From positions 248,001 to 312,000 of the forward strand of contig CAXKVF010000074.1 of NCBI GenBank assembly GCA_964057225.1: a stretch of DNA of 64,000 nt, written 5' to 3'. A program made the position numbers and the translations under genes. The notes below the pieces were generated by a model. That model saw nothing but the letters and a program-made list of their open reading frames with translations, did no database searches and was not told the DNA's origin. This DNA comes from Auanema rhodensis (lineage: Eukaryota; Nematoda; Chromadorea; Rhabditida; Rhabditidae). Below are positions 48,161 through 63,900 of this stretch, in pieces. Position 1 is the first letter of the stretch. The number at the start of each line of letters is the position of its first letter.

Positions 48161-51100
48161 ACACGTGATGTGCACTTGGTATGTAACTCGCTTCACGTGA
48201 AAGATAAAGAGATGCGGTTTTCAAAATTAGATTCCCCATGTCCATATTAGTCTAAAAACAAATTTTTATTGATATTGGTTCATGGTAACCATGACTTTGA
48301 AATTTACGTGAACTTTAATTTATGCTAATTAAATGTACACGTGATGTGCACTTGGTATGTAACTCGCTTCACGTGAAAGATAAAGAGATACGGTTTTCAA
48401 AATTAGATTCCCCATGTCCATATTAGTCTAAAAACGAATTTTTATTGATATTGGTGCATGGTAACCACGACTTTGAAATTTACGTGAACTTTAATTTATG
48501 CTAATTAAATGTACACGTGATGTGCACTTGGTATGTAACTCGCTTCACGTGAAAGATAAAGAGATGCGGTTTTCAAAATTAGATTCCCCATGTCCATATT
48601 AGTCTAAAAACGAATTTTTATTGATATTGGTGCATGGTAACCACGACTTTGAAATTTACGTGAACTTTAATTTATGCTAATTAAATGTACACGTGATGTG
48701 CACTTGGTATGTAACTCGCTTCACGTGAAAGATAAAGAGATGCGGTTTTCAAAATTAGATTCCCCCTGTCCATATTAGTCTAAAAACAAATTTTTATTGA
48801 TATTGGTTCATGGTAACCATGACTTTGAAATTTACGTGAACTTTAATTTATGCTAATTAAATGTACACGTGATGTGCACTTGGTATGTAACTCGCTTCAC
48901 GTGAAAGATAAAGAGATGCGGTTTTCAAAATTAGATTCCCCATGTCCATATTAGTCTAAAAACAAATTTTTATTGATATTGCTTCATGGTAACCATGACT
49001 TTGAAATTTACGTGAACTTTAATTTATGCTAATTAAATGTACACGTGATGTGCACTTGGTATGTAACTCGCTTCACGTGAAAGATAAAGAGATGCGGTTT
49101 TCAAAATTAGATTCCCCATGTCCATATTAGTCTAAAAACAAATTTTTATTGATATTGGTGCATGGTAACCATGACTTTGAAATTTACGTGAACTTTAATT
49201 TATGCTAATTAAATGTACACGTGATGTGCACTTGGTATGTAACTCGCTTCACGTGAAAGATGAAGAGATGCGGTTTTCAAAATTAGATTCCCCAAGTCCA
49301 TATTAGTCTAAAAACAAATTTTTATTGATATTGCTTCATGGTAACCATGACTTTGAAATTTACGTGAACTTTAATTTATGCTAATTAAATGTACACGTGA
49401 TGTGCACTTGGTGTGTAACTCGCTTCACGTGAAAGATAAAAAGATGCGGTTTTCAAAATTAGATTCCCCATGTCCATATTAGTCTAAAAACAAATTTTTA
49501 TTGATATTGGTGCATGGTAACCATGACTTTGAAATTTACGTGAACTTTAATTTATGCTAATTAAATGTACACGTGATGTGCACTTGGTATGTAACTCGCT
49601 TCACGTGAAAGATAAAGAGATGCGGTTTTCAAAATTAGATTCCCCATGTCCATATTAGTCTAAAAAAAAATTTTTATTGATATTGGTTCATGGTAACCAT
49701 GACTTTGAAATTTACGTGAACTTTAATTTATGCTAATTAAATGTACACGTGATGTGCACTTGGTATGTAACTCGCTTCACGTGAAAGATAAAGAGATGCG
49801 GTTTTCAAAATTAGATTCCCCATGTCCATATTAGTCTAAAAACAAATTTTTATTGATATTGGTGCATGGTAACCATGACTTTGAAATTTACGTGAACTTT
49901 AATTTATGCTAATTAAATGTACACGTGATGTGCACTTGGTATGTAACTCGCTTCACGTGAAAGATAAAGAGATGCGGTTTTCAAAATTAGATTCCCCCTG
50001 TCCATATTAGTCTAAAAACAAATTTTTATTGATATTGGTTCATGGTAACCATGACTTTGAAATTTACGTGAACTTTAATTTATGCTAATTAAATGTACAC
50101 GTGATGTGCACTTGGTATGTAACTCGCTTCACGTGAAAGATAAAGAGATGCGGTTTTCAAAATTAGATTCCCCATGTCCATATTAGTCTAAAAACAAATT
50201 TTTATTGATATTGGTGCATGGTAACCATGACTTTGAAATTTACGTGAACTTTAATTTATGCTAATTAAATGTACACGTGATGTGCACTTGGTATGTAACT
50301 CGCTTCACGTGAAAGATAAAGAGATGCGGTTTTCAAAATTAGATTCCCCATGTCCATATTAGTCTAAAAACAAATTTTTATTGATATTGGTGCATGGTAA
50401 CCATGACTTTGAAATTTACGTGAACTTTAATTTATGCTAATTAAATGTACACGTGATGTGCACTTGGTATGTAACTCGCTTCACGTGAAAGATAAAGAGA
50501 TGCGGTTTTCAAAATTAGATTCCCCATGTCCATATTAGTCTAAAAACAAATTTTTATTGATATTGGTTCATGGTAACCATGACTTTGAAATTTACGTGAA
50601 CTTTAATTTATGCTAATTAAATGTACACGTGATGTGCACTTGGTATGTAACTCGCATCACGTGAAAGATAAAGAGATGCGGTTTTCAAAATTAGATTCCC
50701 CATGTCCATATTAGTCTAAAAACAAATTTTTATTGATATTGGTGCATGGTAACCATGACTTTGAAATTTACGTGAACTTTAATTTATGCTAATTAAATGT
50801 ACACGTGATGTGCACTTGGTATGTAACTCGCTTCACGTGAAAGATAAAGAGATGCGGTTTTCAAAATTAGATTCCCCATGTCCATATTAGTCTAAAAACA
50901 AATTTTTATTGATATTGGTTCATGGTAACCATGACTTTGAAATTTACGTGAACTTTAATTAATGCTAATTAAATGTACACGTGATGTGCACTTGGTTTGT
51001 AACTCGCTTCACGTGAAAGATAAAGAGATCCGGTTTTCAAAATTAGATTCCCCATGTTCATATTAGTCTAAAAACAAATTTTTATTGATATTGCTTCATG

Positions 51101-51459
51101 GTAACCATGACTTTGAAATTTACGTGAACTTTAATTTATGCTAATTAAATGTACACGTGATGTGCACTTGGTATGTAACTCGCTTCACGTGAAAGATAAA
51201 AAGATGCGGTTTTCAAAATTAGATTCCCCATGTCCATATTAGTCTAAAAACAAATTTTTATTGATATTGGTTCATGGTAACCATAACTTTGAATTTTACG
51301 TGAACTTTAATTTATGCTAATTAAATGTACACGTGATGTGCACTTGGTATGTAACTCGCTTCACGTGAAAGATAAAGAAATGCGGTTTTCAAAATTAGAT
51401 TCCCCATGTCCATATTAGTCTAAAAACAAATTTTTATTGATATTGGTTCATGGTAACCA

Positions 51460-54400
51460 TGACTTTGAAATTTACGTGAACTTTAATTTATGCTAATTAA
51501 ATGTACACGTGATGTGCACTTGGTATGTAACTCGCTTCACGTGAAAGATAAAGAGATGCGGTTTTCAAAATTAGATTCCTCATGTCCATATTAGTCTAAA
51601 AACAAATTTTTATTGATATTGCTTCATGGTAACCATGACTTTGAAATTTACGTGAACTTTAATTTATGCTAATTAAATGTACACGTGATGTGCACTTGGT
51701 GTGTAACTCGCTTCACGTGAAAGATAAAAAGATGCGGTTTTCAAAATTAGATTCCCCATGTCCATATTAGTCTAAAAACAAATTTTTATTGATATTGGTG
51801 CATGGTAACCATGACTTTGAAATTTACGTGAACTTTAATTTATGCTAATTAAATGTACACGTGATGTGCACTTGGTATGTAACTCGCTTCACGTGAAAGA
51901 TGAAGAGATGCGGTTTTCAAAATTAGATTCCCCATGTCCATATTAGTCTAAAAACAAATTTTTATTGATATTGGTTCATGGTAACCATGACTTTGAAATT
52001 TACGTGAACTTTCATTTATGCTAATTAAATGTACACGTGATGTGCACTTGGTATGTAACTCGCTTCACGTGAAAGATAAAGAGATGCGGTTTTCAAAATT
52101 AGATTCCCCATGTCCATATTAGTCTAAAAACAAATTTTTATTGATATTGGTGCATGGTAACCATGACTTTGAAATTTACGTGAACTTTAATTTATGCTAA
52201 TTAAATGTACACGTGATGTGCACTTGGTATGTAACTCGCTTCACGTGAAAGATGAAGAGATGCGGTTTTCAAAATTAGATTCCCCATGTCCATATTAGTC
52301 TAAAAACAAATTTTTATTGATATTGGTGCATGGTAACCATGACTTTGAAATTTACGTGAACTTTAATTTATGCTAATTAAATGTACACGTGATGTGCACT
52401 TGGTATGCAACTCGCTTCACGTGAAAGATAAAGAGATGCGGTTTTCAAAATTAGATTTCCCATGTCCATATTAGTCTAAAAACAAATTTTTATTGATATT
52501 GGTGCATGGTAACCATGACTTTGAAATTTACGTGAACTTCAATTTATGCTAATTAAATGTACACGTGATGTGCACTTGGTATGTAACTCGCTTCACGTGA
52601 AAGATAAAGAGATGCGGTTTTCAAAATTAGATTCCCCATGTCCATATTAGTCTAAAAACAAATTTTTATTGATATTGGTTCATGGTAACCATGACTTTGA
52701 AATTTACGTGAACTTTAATTTATGCTAATTAAATGTACACGTGATGTGCACTTGGTATGTAACTCGCTTCACGTGAAAGATAAAGAGATGCGGTTTTCAA
52801 AATTAGATTCCCCATGTCCATATTAGTCTAAAAACAAATTTTTATTGATATTGGTGCATGGTAACCATGACTTTGAAATTTACGTGAACTTTAATTTATG
52901 CTAATTAAATGTACACGTGATGTGCACTTGGTATGTAACTCGCTTCACGTGAAAGATGAAGAGATGCCGTTTTCAAAATTAGATTCCCCATGTCCATATT
53001 AGTCTAAAAACAAATTTTTATTGATATTGGTGCATGGTAACCATGACTTTGAAATTTACGTGAACTTTAATTTATGCTAATTAAATGTACACGTGATGTG
53101 CACTTGGTATGTAACTCGCTTCACGTGAAAGATAAAGAGATGCGGTTTTCAAAATTAGATTCCCCATGTCCATATTAGTCTAAAAACAAATTTTTATTGA
53201 TATTGGTGCATGGTAACCATGACTTTGAAATTTACGTGAACTTTAATTTATGCTAATTAAATGTACACGTGATGTGCACTTGGTATGTAACTCGCTTCAC
53301 GTGAAAGATAAAGAGATGCGGTTTTCAAAATTAGATTCCCCATGTCCATATTAGTCTTAAAACAAATTTTTATTGATATTGGTGCATGGTAACCATGACT
53401 TTGAAATTTACGTGAACTTTAATTTATGCTAATTAAATGTACACGTGATGTGCACTTGGTATGTAACTCGCTTCACGTGAAAGATAAAGAGATGCGGTTT
53501 TCAAAATTAGATTCCCCATGTCCATATTAGTCTAAAAACAAATTTTTATTGATATTGGTGCATGGTAACCATGACTTTGAAATTTACGTGAACTTTAATT
53601 TATGCTAATTAAATGTACACGTGATGTGCACTTGGTATGTAACTCGCTTCACGTGAAAGATAAAGAGATGCGGTTTTCAAAATTAGATTCCCCATGTCCA
53701 TATTAGTCTAAAAACAAATTTTTATTGATATTGGTTCATGGTAACCATGACTTTGAAATTTACGTGAACTTTAATTAATGCTAATTAAATGTACACGTGA
53801 TGTGCACTTGGTTTGTAACTCGCTTCACGTGAAAGATAAAGAGATCCGGTTTTCAAAATTAGATTCCCCATGTCCATATTAGTCTAAAAACAAATTTTTA
53901 TTGATATTGCTTCATGGTAACCATGACTTTGAAATTTACGTGAACTTTAATTTATGCTAATTAAATGTACACGTGATGTGCACTTGGTATGTAACTCGCT
54001 TCACGTGAAAGATAAAGAGATGCGGTTTTCAAAATTAGATTTCCCATGTCCATATTAGTCTAAAAACAAATTTTTATTGATATTGGTTCATGGTAACCAT
54101 AACTTTGAATTTTACGTGAACTTTAATTTATGCTAATTAAATGTACACGTGATGTGCACTTGGTATGTAACTCGCTTCACGTGAAAGATAAAGAAATGCG
54201 GTTTTCAAAATTAGATTCCCCATGTCCATATTAGTCTAAAAACAAATTTTTATTGATATTGGTTCATGGTAACCATGACTTTGAAATTTACGTGAACTTT
54301 AATTTATGCTAATTAAATGTACACGTGATGTGCACTTGGTATGTAACTCGCTTCACGTGAAAGATAAAGAGATGCGGTTTTCAAAATTAGATTCCCTATG

Positions 54401-55399
54401 TCCATATTAGTCTAAAAACAAATTTTTATTGATATTGCTTCATGGTAACCATGACTTTGAAATTTACGTGAACTTTAATTTATGCTAATTAAATGTACAC
54501 GTGATGTGCACTTGGTATGTAACTCGCTTCACGTGAAAGATAAAAAGATGCGGTTTTCAAAATTAGATTCTTCATGTCCATATTAGTCTAAAAACAAATT
54601 TTTATTGATATTGGTGCATGGTAACCATGACTTTGAAATTTACGTGAACTTTAATTTATGCTAATTAAATGTACACGTGATGTGCACTTGGTATGTAACT
54701 CGCTTCACGTGAAAGATGAAGAGATGCGGTTTTCAAAATTAGATTCCCCATGTCCATATTAGTCTAAAAACAAATTTTTATTGATATTGGTTCATGGTAA
54801 CCATGACTTTGAAATTTACGTGAACTTTCATTTATGCTAATTAAATGTACACGTGATGTGCACTTGGTTTGTAACTCGCTTCACGTGAAAGATAAAGAGA
54901 TGCGGTTTTCAAAATTAGATTCCCCATGTCCATATTAGTCTAAAAACAAATTTTTATTGATATTGGTGCATGGTAACCATGACTTTAAAATTTACGTGAA
55001 CTTTAATTTATGCTAATTAAATGTACACGTGATGTGCACTTGGTATGTAACTCGCTTCTCGTGAAAGATAAAGAGATGCGGTTTTCAAAATTAGATTCCC
55101 CATGTCCATATTAGTCTAAAAACAAATTTTTATTGATATTGGTTCATGGTAACCATGACTTTGAAATTTACGTGAACTTTAATTTATGCCAATTAAATGT
55201 ACACGTGATGTGCACTTGGTATGTAACTCGCTTCACGTGAAAGATAAAGAGATGCGGTTTTCAAAATTAGATTCCCCATGTCCATATTAGTCTAAAAACA
55301 AATTTTTATTGATATTGGTGCATGGTAACCATGACTTTGAAATTTACGTGAACTTTAATTTATGCTAATTAAATGTACACGTGATGTGCACTTGGTATG
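51460..55399 (+). repeat. 3.94-kb segmental copy of array A
   Basis: With a constant offset of 51459, rare variants of array A reappear in order: CTTTCATTT 554 and 52013, CTTCAATTT 1081 and 52540, GATGCCG 1509 and 52968, CTTAAAAC 1899 and 53358, TTAATTAATG 2316 and 53775, CTTTAAAATTT 3527 and 54986, TATGCCAATT 3731 and 55190. The match stops near 3940, where array A has CAGGTGAAAG and array C has CACGTGAAAGATGAAG. A few private changes exist (TTTGTAAC near 54868). Confidence 0.9.
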
Positions 55400-56459
55400 T
55401 AACTCGCTTCACGTGAAAGATGAAGAGATGCGGTTTTCAAAATTAGATTCCCCATGTCCATATTAGTCTAAAAACAAATTTTTATTGATATTGGTGCATG
55501 GTAACCATGACTTTGAAATTTACGTGAACTTTAATTTATGCTAATTAAATGTACACGTGATGTGCACTTGGTATGCAACTCGCTTCACGTGAAAGATAAA
55601 GAGATGCGGTTTTCAAAATTAGATTCCCCATGTCCATATTAGTCTAAAAACAAATTTTTATTGATATTGGTGCATGGTAACCATGACTTTGAAATTTACG
55701 TGAACTTCAATTTATGCTAATTAAATGTACACGTGATGTGCACTTGGTATGTAACTCGCTTCACGTGAAAGATAAAGAGATGCGGTTTTCAAAATTAGAT
55801 TCTCCATGTCCATATTAGTCTAAAAACAAATTTTTATTGATATTGGTTCATGGTAACCATGACTTTGAAATTTACGTGAACTTTAATTTATGCTAATTAA
55901 ATGTACACGTGATGTGCACTTGGTATGTAACTCGCTTCACGTGAAAGATAAAGAGATGCGGTTTTCAAAATTAGATTCCCCATGTCCATATTAGTCTAAA
56001 AACAAATTTTTATTGATATTGGTGCATGGTAACCATGACTTTGAAATTTACGTGAACTTTAATTTATGCTAATTAAATGTACACGTGATGTGCACTTGGT
56101 ATGTAACTCGCTTCACGTGAAAGATGAAGAGATGCCGTTTTCAAAATTAGATTCCCCATGTCCATATTAGTCTAAAAACAAATTTTTATTGATATTGGTG
56201 CATGGTAACCATGACTTTGAAATTTACGTGAACTTTAATTTATGCTAATTAAATGTACACGTGATGTGCACTTGGTATGTAACTCGCTTCACGTGAAAGA
56301 TGAAGAGATGCGGTTTTCAAAATTAGATTCCCCATGTCCATATTAGTCTAAAAACAAATTTTTATTGATATTGGTGCATGGTAACCATGACTTTGAAATT
56401 TACGTGAACTTTAATTTATGCTAATTAAATGTACACGTGATGTGCACTTGGTATGTAAC

Positions 56460-59400
56460 TCGTTTCACGTGAAAGATAAAGAGATGAGGTTTTCAAAATT
56501 AGATTCCCCATGTCCATATTAGTCTAAAAACAAATTTTTATTGATATTGGTGCATGGTAACCATGACTTTGAAATTTACGTGAACTTTAATTTATGCTAA
56601 TTAAATGTACACGTGATGTGCACTTGGTATGTAACTCGCTTCACGTGAAAGATAAAGAGATGCGGTTTTCAAAATTAGATTCCCCATGTCCATATTAGTC
56701 TAAAAACAAATTTTTATTGATATTGGTGCATGGTAACCATGACTTTGAAATTTACGTGAACTTTAATTTATGCTAATTAAATGTACACGTGATGTGCACT
56801 TGGTATGTAACTCGCTTCACGTGAAAGATGAAGAGATGCCGTTTTCAAAATTAGATTCCCCATGTCCATATTAGTCTAAAAACAAATTTTTATTGATATT
56901 GGTGCATGGTAACCATGACTTTGAAATTTACGTGAACTTTAATTTATGCTAATTAAATGCACACGTGATGTGCACTTGGTATGTAACTCGCTTCACGTGA
57001 AAGATAAAGAGATGCGGTTTTCAAAATTAGATTCCCCATGTCCATATTAGTCTAAAAACAAATTTTTATTGATATTGGTTCATGGTAACCATGACTTTGA
57101 AATTTACGTGAACTTTAATTTATGCTAATTAAATGTACACGTGATGTGCACTTGGTATGTAACTCGCTTCACGTGAAAGATAAAGAGATGCGGTTTTCAA
57201 AATTAGATTCCCCATGTCCATATTAGTCTAAAAACAAATTTTTATTGATATTGGTGCATGGTAACCATGACTTTGAAATTTACGTGAACTTTAATTTATG
57301 CTAATTAAATGTACACGTGATGTGCACTTGGTATGTAACTCGCTTCACGTGAAAGATAAAGAGATGCGGTTTTCAAAATTAGATTCCCCATGTCCATATT
57401 AGTCTAAAAACAAATTTTTATTGATATTGGTGCATGGTAACCATGACTTTGAAATTTACGTGAACTTTAATTTATGCTAATTAAATGTACACGTGATGTG
57501 CACTTGGTATGTAACTCGCTTCACGTGAAAGATGAAGAGATGCCGTTTTCAAAATTAGATTCCCCATGTCCATATTAGTCTAAAAACAAATTTTTATTGA
57601 TATTGGTGCATGGTAACCATGACTTTGAAATTTACGTGAACTTTAATTTATGCTAATTAAATGTACACGTGATGTGCACTTGGTATGTAACTCGCTTCAC
57701 GTGAAAGATAAAGAGATGCGGTTTTCAAAATTAGATTCCCCATGTCCATATTAGTCTAAAAACAAATTTTTATTGATATTGGTGCATGGTAACCATGACT
57801 TTGAAATTTACGTGAACTTTAATTTATGCTAATTAAATGTACACGTGATGTGCACTTGGTATGTAACTCGCTTCACGTGAAAGATAAAGAGATGCGGTTT
57901 TCAAAATTAGATTCCCCATGTCCATATTAGTCTTAAAACAAATTTTTATTGATATTGGTGCATGGTAACCATGACTTTGAAATTTACGTGAACTTTAATT
58001 TATGCTAATTAAATGTACACGTGATGTGCACTTGGTATGCAACTCGCTTCACGTGAAAGATAAAGAGATGCGGTTTTCAAAATTAGATTCCCCATGTCCA
58101 TATTAGTCTAAAAACAAATTTTTATTGATATTGATGCATGGTAACCATGACTTTGAAATTTACGTGAACTTTAATTTATGCTAATTAAATGTACACGTGA
58201 TGTGCACTTGGTATGTAACTCGCTTCACGTGAAAGATGAAGAGATGCGGTTTTCAAAATTAGATTCCTCATGTCCATATTAGTCTAAAAACAAATTTTTA
58301 TTGATATTGGTTCATGGTAACCATGACTTTGAAATTTACGTGAACTTTAATTTATGCTAATTAAATGTACACGTGATGTGCACTTGGTATGTAACTCGTT
58401 TCACGTGAAAGATAAAGAGATGAGGTTTTCAAAATTAGATTCCCCATGTCCATATTAGTCTAAAAACAAATTTTTATTGATATTGGTGCATGGTAACCAT
58501 GACTTTGAAATTTACGTGAACTTTAATTTATGCTAATTAAATGTACACGTGATGTGCACTTGGTATGTAACTCGCTTCACGTGAAAGATAAAGAGATGCG
58601 GTTTTCAAAATTAGATTCCCCATGTCCATATTAGTCTAAAAACAAATTTTTATTGATATTGGTGCATGGTAACCATGACTTTGAAATTTACGTGAACTTT
58701 AATTTATGCTAATTAAATGTACACGTGATGTGCACTTGGTATGTAACTCGCTTCACGTGAAAGATGAAGAGATGCCGTTTTCAAAATTAGATTCCCCATG
58801 TCCATATTAGTCTAAAAACAAATTTTTATTGATATTGGTGCATGGTAACCATGACTTTGAAATTTACGTGAACTTTAATTTATGCTAATTAAATGTACAC
58901 GTGATGTGCACTTGGTATGTAACTCGCTTCACGTGAAAGATAAAGAGATGCGGTTTTCAAAATTAGATTCCCCATGTCCATATTAGTCTAAAAACAAATT
59001 TTTATTGATATTGGTGCATGGTAACCATGACTTTGAAATTTACGTGAACTTTAATTTATGCTAATTAAATGTACACGTGATGTGCACTTGGTATGTAACT
59101 CGCTTCACGTGAAAGATGAAGAGATGCCGTTTTCAAAATTAGATTCCCCATGTCCATATTAGTCTAAAAACAAATTTTTATTGATATTGGTGCATGGTAA
59201 CCATGACTTTGAAATTTACGTGAACTTTAATTTATGCTAATTAAATGCACACGTGATGTGCACTTGGTATGTAACTCGCTTCACGTGAAAGATAAAGAGA
59301 TGCGGTTTTCAAAATTAGATTCCCCATGTCCATATTAGTCTAAAAACAAATTTTTATTGATATTGGTTCATGGTAACCATGACTTTGAAATTTACGTGAA

Positions 59401-60900
59401 CTTTAATTTATGCTAATTAAATGTACACGTGATGTGCACTTGGTATGTAACTCGCTTCACGTGAAAGATAAAGAGATGCGGTTTTCAAAATTAGATTCCC
59501 CATGTCCATATTAGTCTAAAAACAAATTTTTATTGATATTGGTGCATGGTAACCATGACTTTGAAATTTACGTGAACTTTAATTTATGCTAATTAAATGT
59601 ACACGTGATGTGCACTTGGTATGTAACTCGCTTCACGTGAAAGATAAAGAGATGCGGTTTTCAAAATTAGATTCCCCATGTCCATATTAGTCTAAAAACA
59701 AATTTTTATTGATATTGGTGCATGGTAACCATGACTTTGAAATTTACGTGAACTTTAATTTATGCTAATTAAATGTACACGTGATGTGCACTTGGTATGT
59801 AACTCGCTTCACGTGAAAGATGAAGAGATGCCGTTTTCAAAATTAGATTCCCCATGTCCATATTAGTCTAAAAACAAATTTTTATTGATATTGGTGCATG
59901 GTAACCATGACTTTGAAATTTACGTGAACTTTAATTTATGCTAATTAAATGTACACGTGATGTGCACTTGGTATGTAACTCGCTTCACGTGAAAGATAAA
60001 GAGATGCGGTTTTCAAAATTAGATTCCCCATGTCCATATTAGTCTAAAAACAAATTTTTATTGATATTGGTGCATGGTAACCATGACTTTGAAATTTACG
60101 TGAACTTTAATTTATGCTAATTAAATGTACACGTGATGTGCACTTGGTATGTAACTCGCTTCACGTGAAAGATAAAGAGATGCGGTTTTCAAAATTAGAT
60201 TCCCCATGTCCATATTAGTCTTAAAACAAATTTTTATTGATATTGGTGCATGGTAACCATGACTTTGAAATTTACGTGAACTTTAATTTATGCTAATTAA
60301 ATGTACACGTGATGTGCACTTGGTATGCAACTCGCTTCACGTGAAAGATAAAGAGATGCGGTTTTCAAAATTAGATTCCCCATGTCCATATTAGTCTAAA
60401 AACAAATTTTTATTGATATTGATGCATGGTAACCATGACTTTGAAATTTACGTGAACTTTAATTTATGCTAATTAAATGTACACGTGATGTGCACTTGGT
60501 ATGTAACTCGCTTCACGTGAAAGATGAAGAGATGCGGTTTTCAAAATTAGATTCCTCATGTCCATATTAGTCTAAAAACAAATTTTTATTGATATTGGTT
60601 CATGGTAACCATGACTTTGAAATTTACGTGAACTTTAATTTATGCTAATTAAATGTACACGTGATGTGCACTTGGTATGTAACTCGTTTCACGTGAAAGA
60701 TAAAGAGATGAGGTTTTCAAAATTAGATTCCCCATGTCCATATTAGTCTAAAAACAAATTTTTATTGATATTGGTGCATGGTAACCATGACTTTGAAATT
60801 TACGTGAACTTTAATTTATGCTAATTAAATGTACACGTGATGTGCACTTGGTATGTAACTCGCTTCACGTGAAAGATAAAGAGATGCGGTTTTCAAAATT
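56460..60900 (+). repeat. inverted duplicate of about 28490-32930
   Basis: Mirror positions add to 89391. The GCACACGTG variant at 56960 and 59248 mirrors GTGTGCATT at 32431 and 30143. The CGTTTCAC variant at 56463 and 60687 mirrors GTGAAACGAG at 32928 and 28704. Outside this part the mirror sum shifts by one monomer (89567 for markers at 61991 with 27576 and 62225 with 27342; about 89215 for 56135 with 33080). So the inverted copy extends further with whole-monomer gains or losses. Confidence 0.85.
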
Positions 60901-63900
60901 AGATTCCCCATGTCCATATTAGTCTAAAAACAAATTTTTATTGATATTGGTGCATGGTAACCATGACTTTGAAATTTACGTGAACTTTAATTTATGCTAA
61001 TTAAATGTACACGTGATGTGCACTTGGTATGTAACTCGCTTCACGTGAAAGATGAAGAGATGCCGTTTTCAAAATTAGATTCCCCATGTCCATATTAGTC
61101 TAAAAACAAATTTTTATTGATATTGGTGCATGGTAACCATGACTTTGAAATTTACGTGAACTTTAATTTATGCTAATTAAATGTACACGTGATGTGCACT
61201 TGGTATGTAACTCGCTTCACGTGAAAGATAAAGAGATGCGGTTTTCAAAATTAGATTCCCCATGTCCATATTAGTCTAAAAACAAATTTTTATTGATATT
61301 GGTTCATGGTAACCATGACTTTGAAATTTACGTGAACTTTAATTTATGCTAATTAAATGTACACGTGATGTGCACTTGGTATGTAACTCGCTTCACGTGA
61401 AAGATAAAGAGATGCGGTTTTCAAAATTAGATTCCCCATGTCCATATTAGTCTAAAAACAAATTTTTATTGATATTGGTGCATGGTAACCATGACTTTGA
61501 AATTTACGTGAACTTTAATTTATGCTAATTAAATGTACACGTGATGTGCACTTGGTATGTAACTCGCTTCACGTGAAAGATAAAGAGATGCGGTTTTCAA
61601 AATTAGATTCCCCATGTCCATATTAGTCTAAAAACAAATTTTTATTGATATTGGTGCATGGTAACCATGACTTTGAAATTTACGTGAACTTTAATTTATG
61701 CTAATTAAATGTACACGTGATGTGCACTTGGTATGTAACTCGCTTCACGTGAAAGATAAAGAGATGCGGTTTTCAAAATTAGATTCCCCATGTCCATATT
61801 AGTCTTAAAACAAATTTTTATTGATATTGGTGCATGGTAACCATGACTTTGAAATTTACGTGAACTTTAATTTATGCTAATTAAATGTACACGTGATGTG
61901 CACTTGGTATGTAACTCGCTTCACGTGAAAGATAAAGAGATGCGGTTTTCAAAATTAGATTCCCCATGTCCATATTAGTCTAAAAACAAAATTTTATTGA
62001 TATTGGTGCATGGTAACCATGACTTTGAAATTTACGTGAACTTTAATTTATGCTAATTAAATGTACACGTGATGTGCACTTGGTATGTAACTCGCTTCAC
62101 GTGAAAGATAAAGAGATGCGGTTTTCAAAATTAGATTCCCCATGTCCATATTAGTCTAAAAACAAATTTTTATTGATATTGGTTCATGGTAACCATGACT
62201 TTGAAATTTACGTGAACTTTAATTAATGCTAATTAAATGTACACGTGATGTGCACTTGGTTTGTAACTCGCTTCACGTGAAAGATAAAGAGATCCGGTTT
62301 TCAAAATTAGATTCCCCATGTCCATATTAGTCTAAAAACAAATTTTTATTGATATTGTTTCATGGTAACCATGACTTTGAAATTTACGTGAACTTTAATT
62401 TATGCTAATTAAATGTACACGTGATGTGCACTTGGTATGTAACTCGCTTCACGTGAAAGATAAAGAGATGCGGTTTTCAAAATTAGATTTCCCATGTCCA
62501 TATTAGTCTAAAAACAAATTTTTATTGATATTGGTTCATGGTAACCATAACTTTGAATTTTACGTGAACTTTAATTTATGCTAATTAAATGTACACGTGA
62601 TGTGCACTTGGTATGTAACTCGCTTCACGTGAAAGATAAAGAAATGCGGTTTTCAAAATTAGATTCCCCATGTCCATATTAGTCTAAAAACAAATTTTTA
62701 TTGATATTGGTTCATGGTAACCATGACTTTGAAATTTACGTGAACTTTAATTTATGCTAATTAAATGTACACGTGATGTGCACTTGGTATGTAACTCGCT
62801 TCACGTGAAAGATAAAGAGATGCGGTTTTCAAAATTAGATTCCCCATGTCCATATTAGTCTAAAAACAAATTTTTATTGATATTGCTTCATGGTAACCAT
62901 GACTTTGAAATTTACGTGAACTTTAATTTATGCTAATTAAATGTACACGTGATGTGCACTTGGTATGTAACTCGCTTCACGTGAAAGATAAAAAGATGCG
63001 GTTTTCAAAATTAGATTCCCCATGTCCATATTAGTCTAAAAACAAATTTTTATTGATATTGGTGCATGGTAACCATGACTTTGAAATTTACGTGAACTTT
63101 AATTTATGCTAATTAAATGTACACGTGATGTGCACTTGGTATGTAACTCGCTTCACGTGAAAGATGAAGAGATGCGGTTTTCAAAATTAGATTCCCCATG
63201 TCCATATTAGTCTAAAAACAAATTTTTATTGATATTGGTTCATGGTAACCATGACTTTGAAATTTACGTGAACTTTCATTTATGCTAATTAAATGTACAC
63301 GTGATGTGCACTTGGTATGTAACTCGCTTCACGTGAAAGATAAAGAGATGCGGTTTTCAAAATTAGATTCCCCATGTCCATATTAGTCTAAAAACAAATT
63401 TTTATTGATATTGGTGCATGGTAACCATGACTTTAAAATTTACGTGAACTTTAATTTATGCTAATTAAATGTACACGTGATGTGCACTTGGTATGTAACT
63501 CGCTTCTCGTGAAAGATAAAGAGATGCGGTTTTCAAAATTAGATTCCCCATGTCCATATTAGTCTAAAAACAAATTTTTATTGATATTGGTTCATGGTAA
63601 CCATGACTTTGAAATTTACGTGAACTTTAATTTATGCCAATTAAATGTACACGTGATGTGCACTTGGTATGTAACTCGCTTCACGTGAAAGATAAAGAGA
63701 TGCGGTTTTCAAAATTAGATTCCCCATGTCCATATTAGTCTAAAAACAAATTTTTATTGATATTAATGCATGGTAACCATGACTTTGAAATTTACGTGAA
63801 CTTTAATTTATGCTAATTAAATGTACACGTGATGTGCACTTGGTATGTAACTCGCTTCACGTGAAAGATGAAGAGATGCGGTTTTCAAAATTAGATTCCC

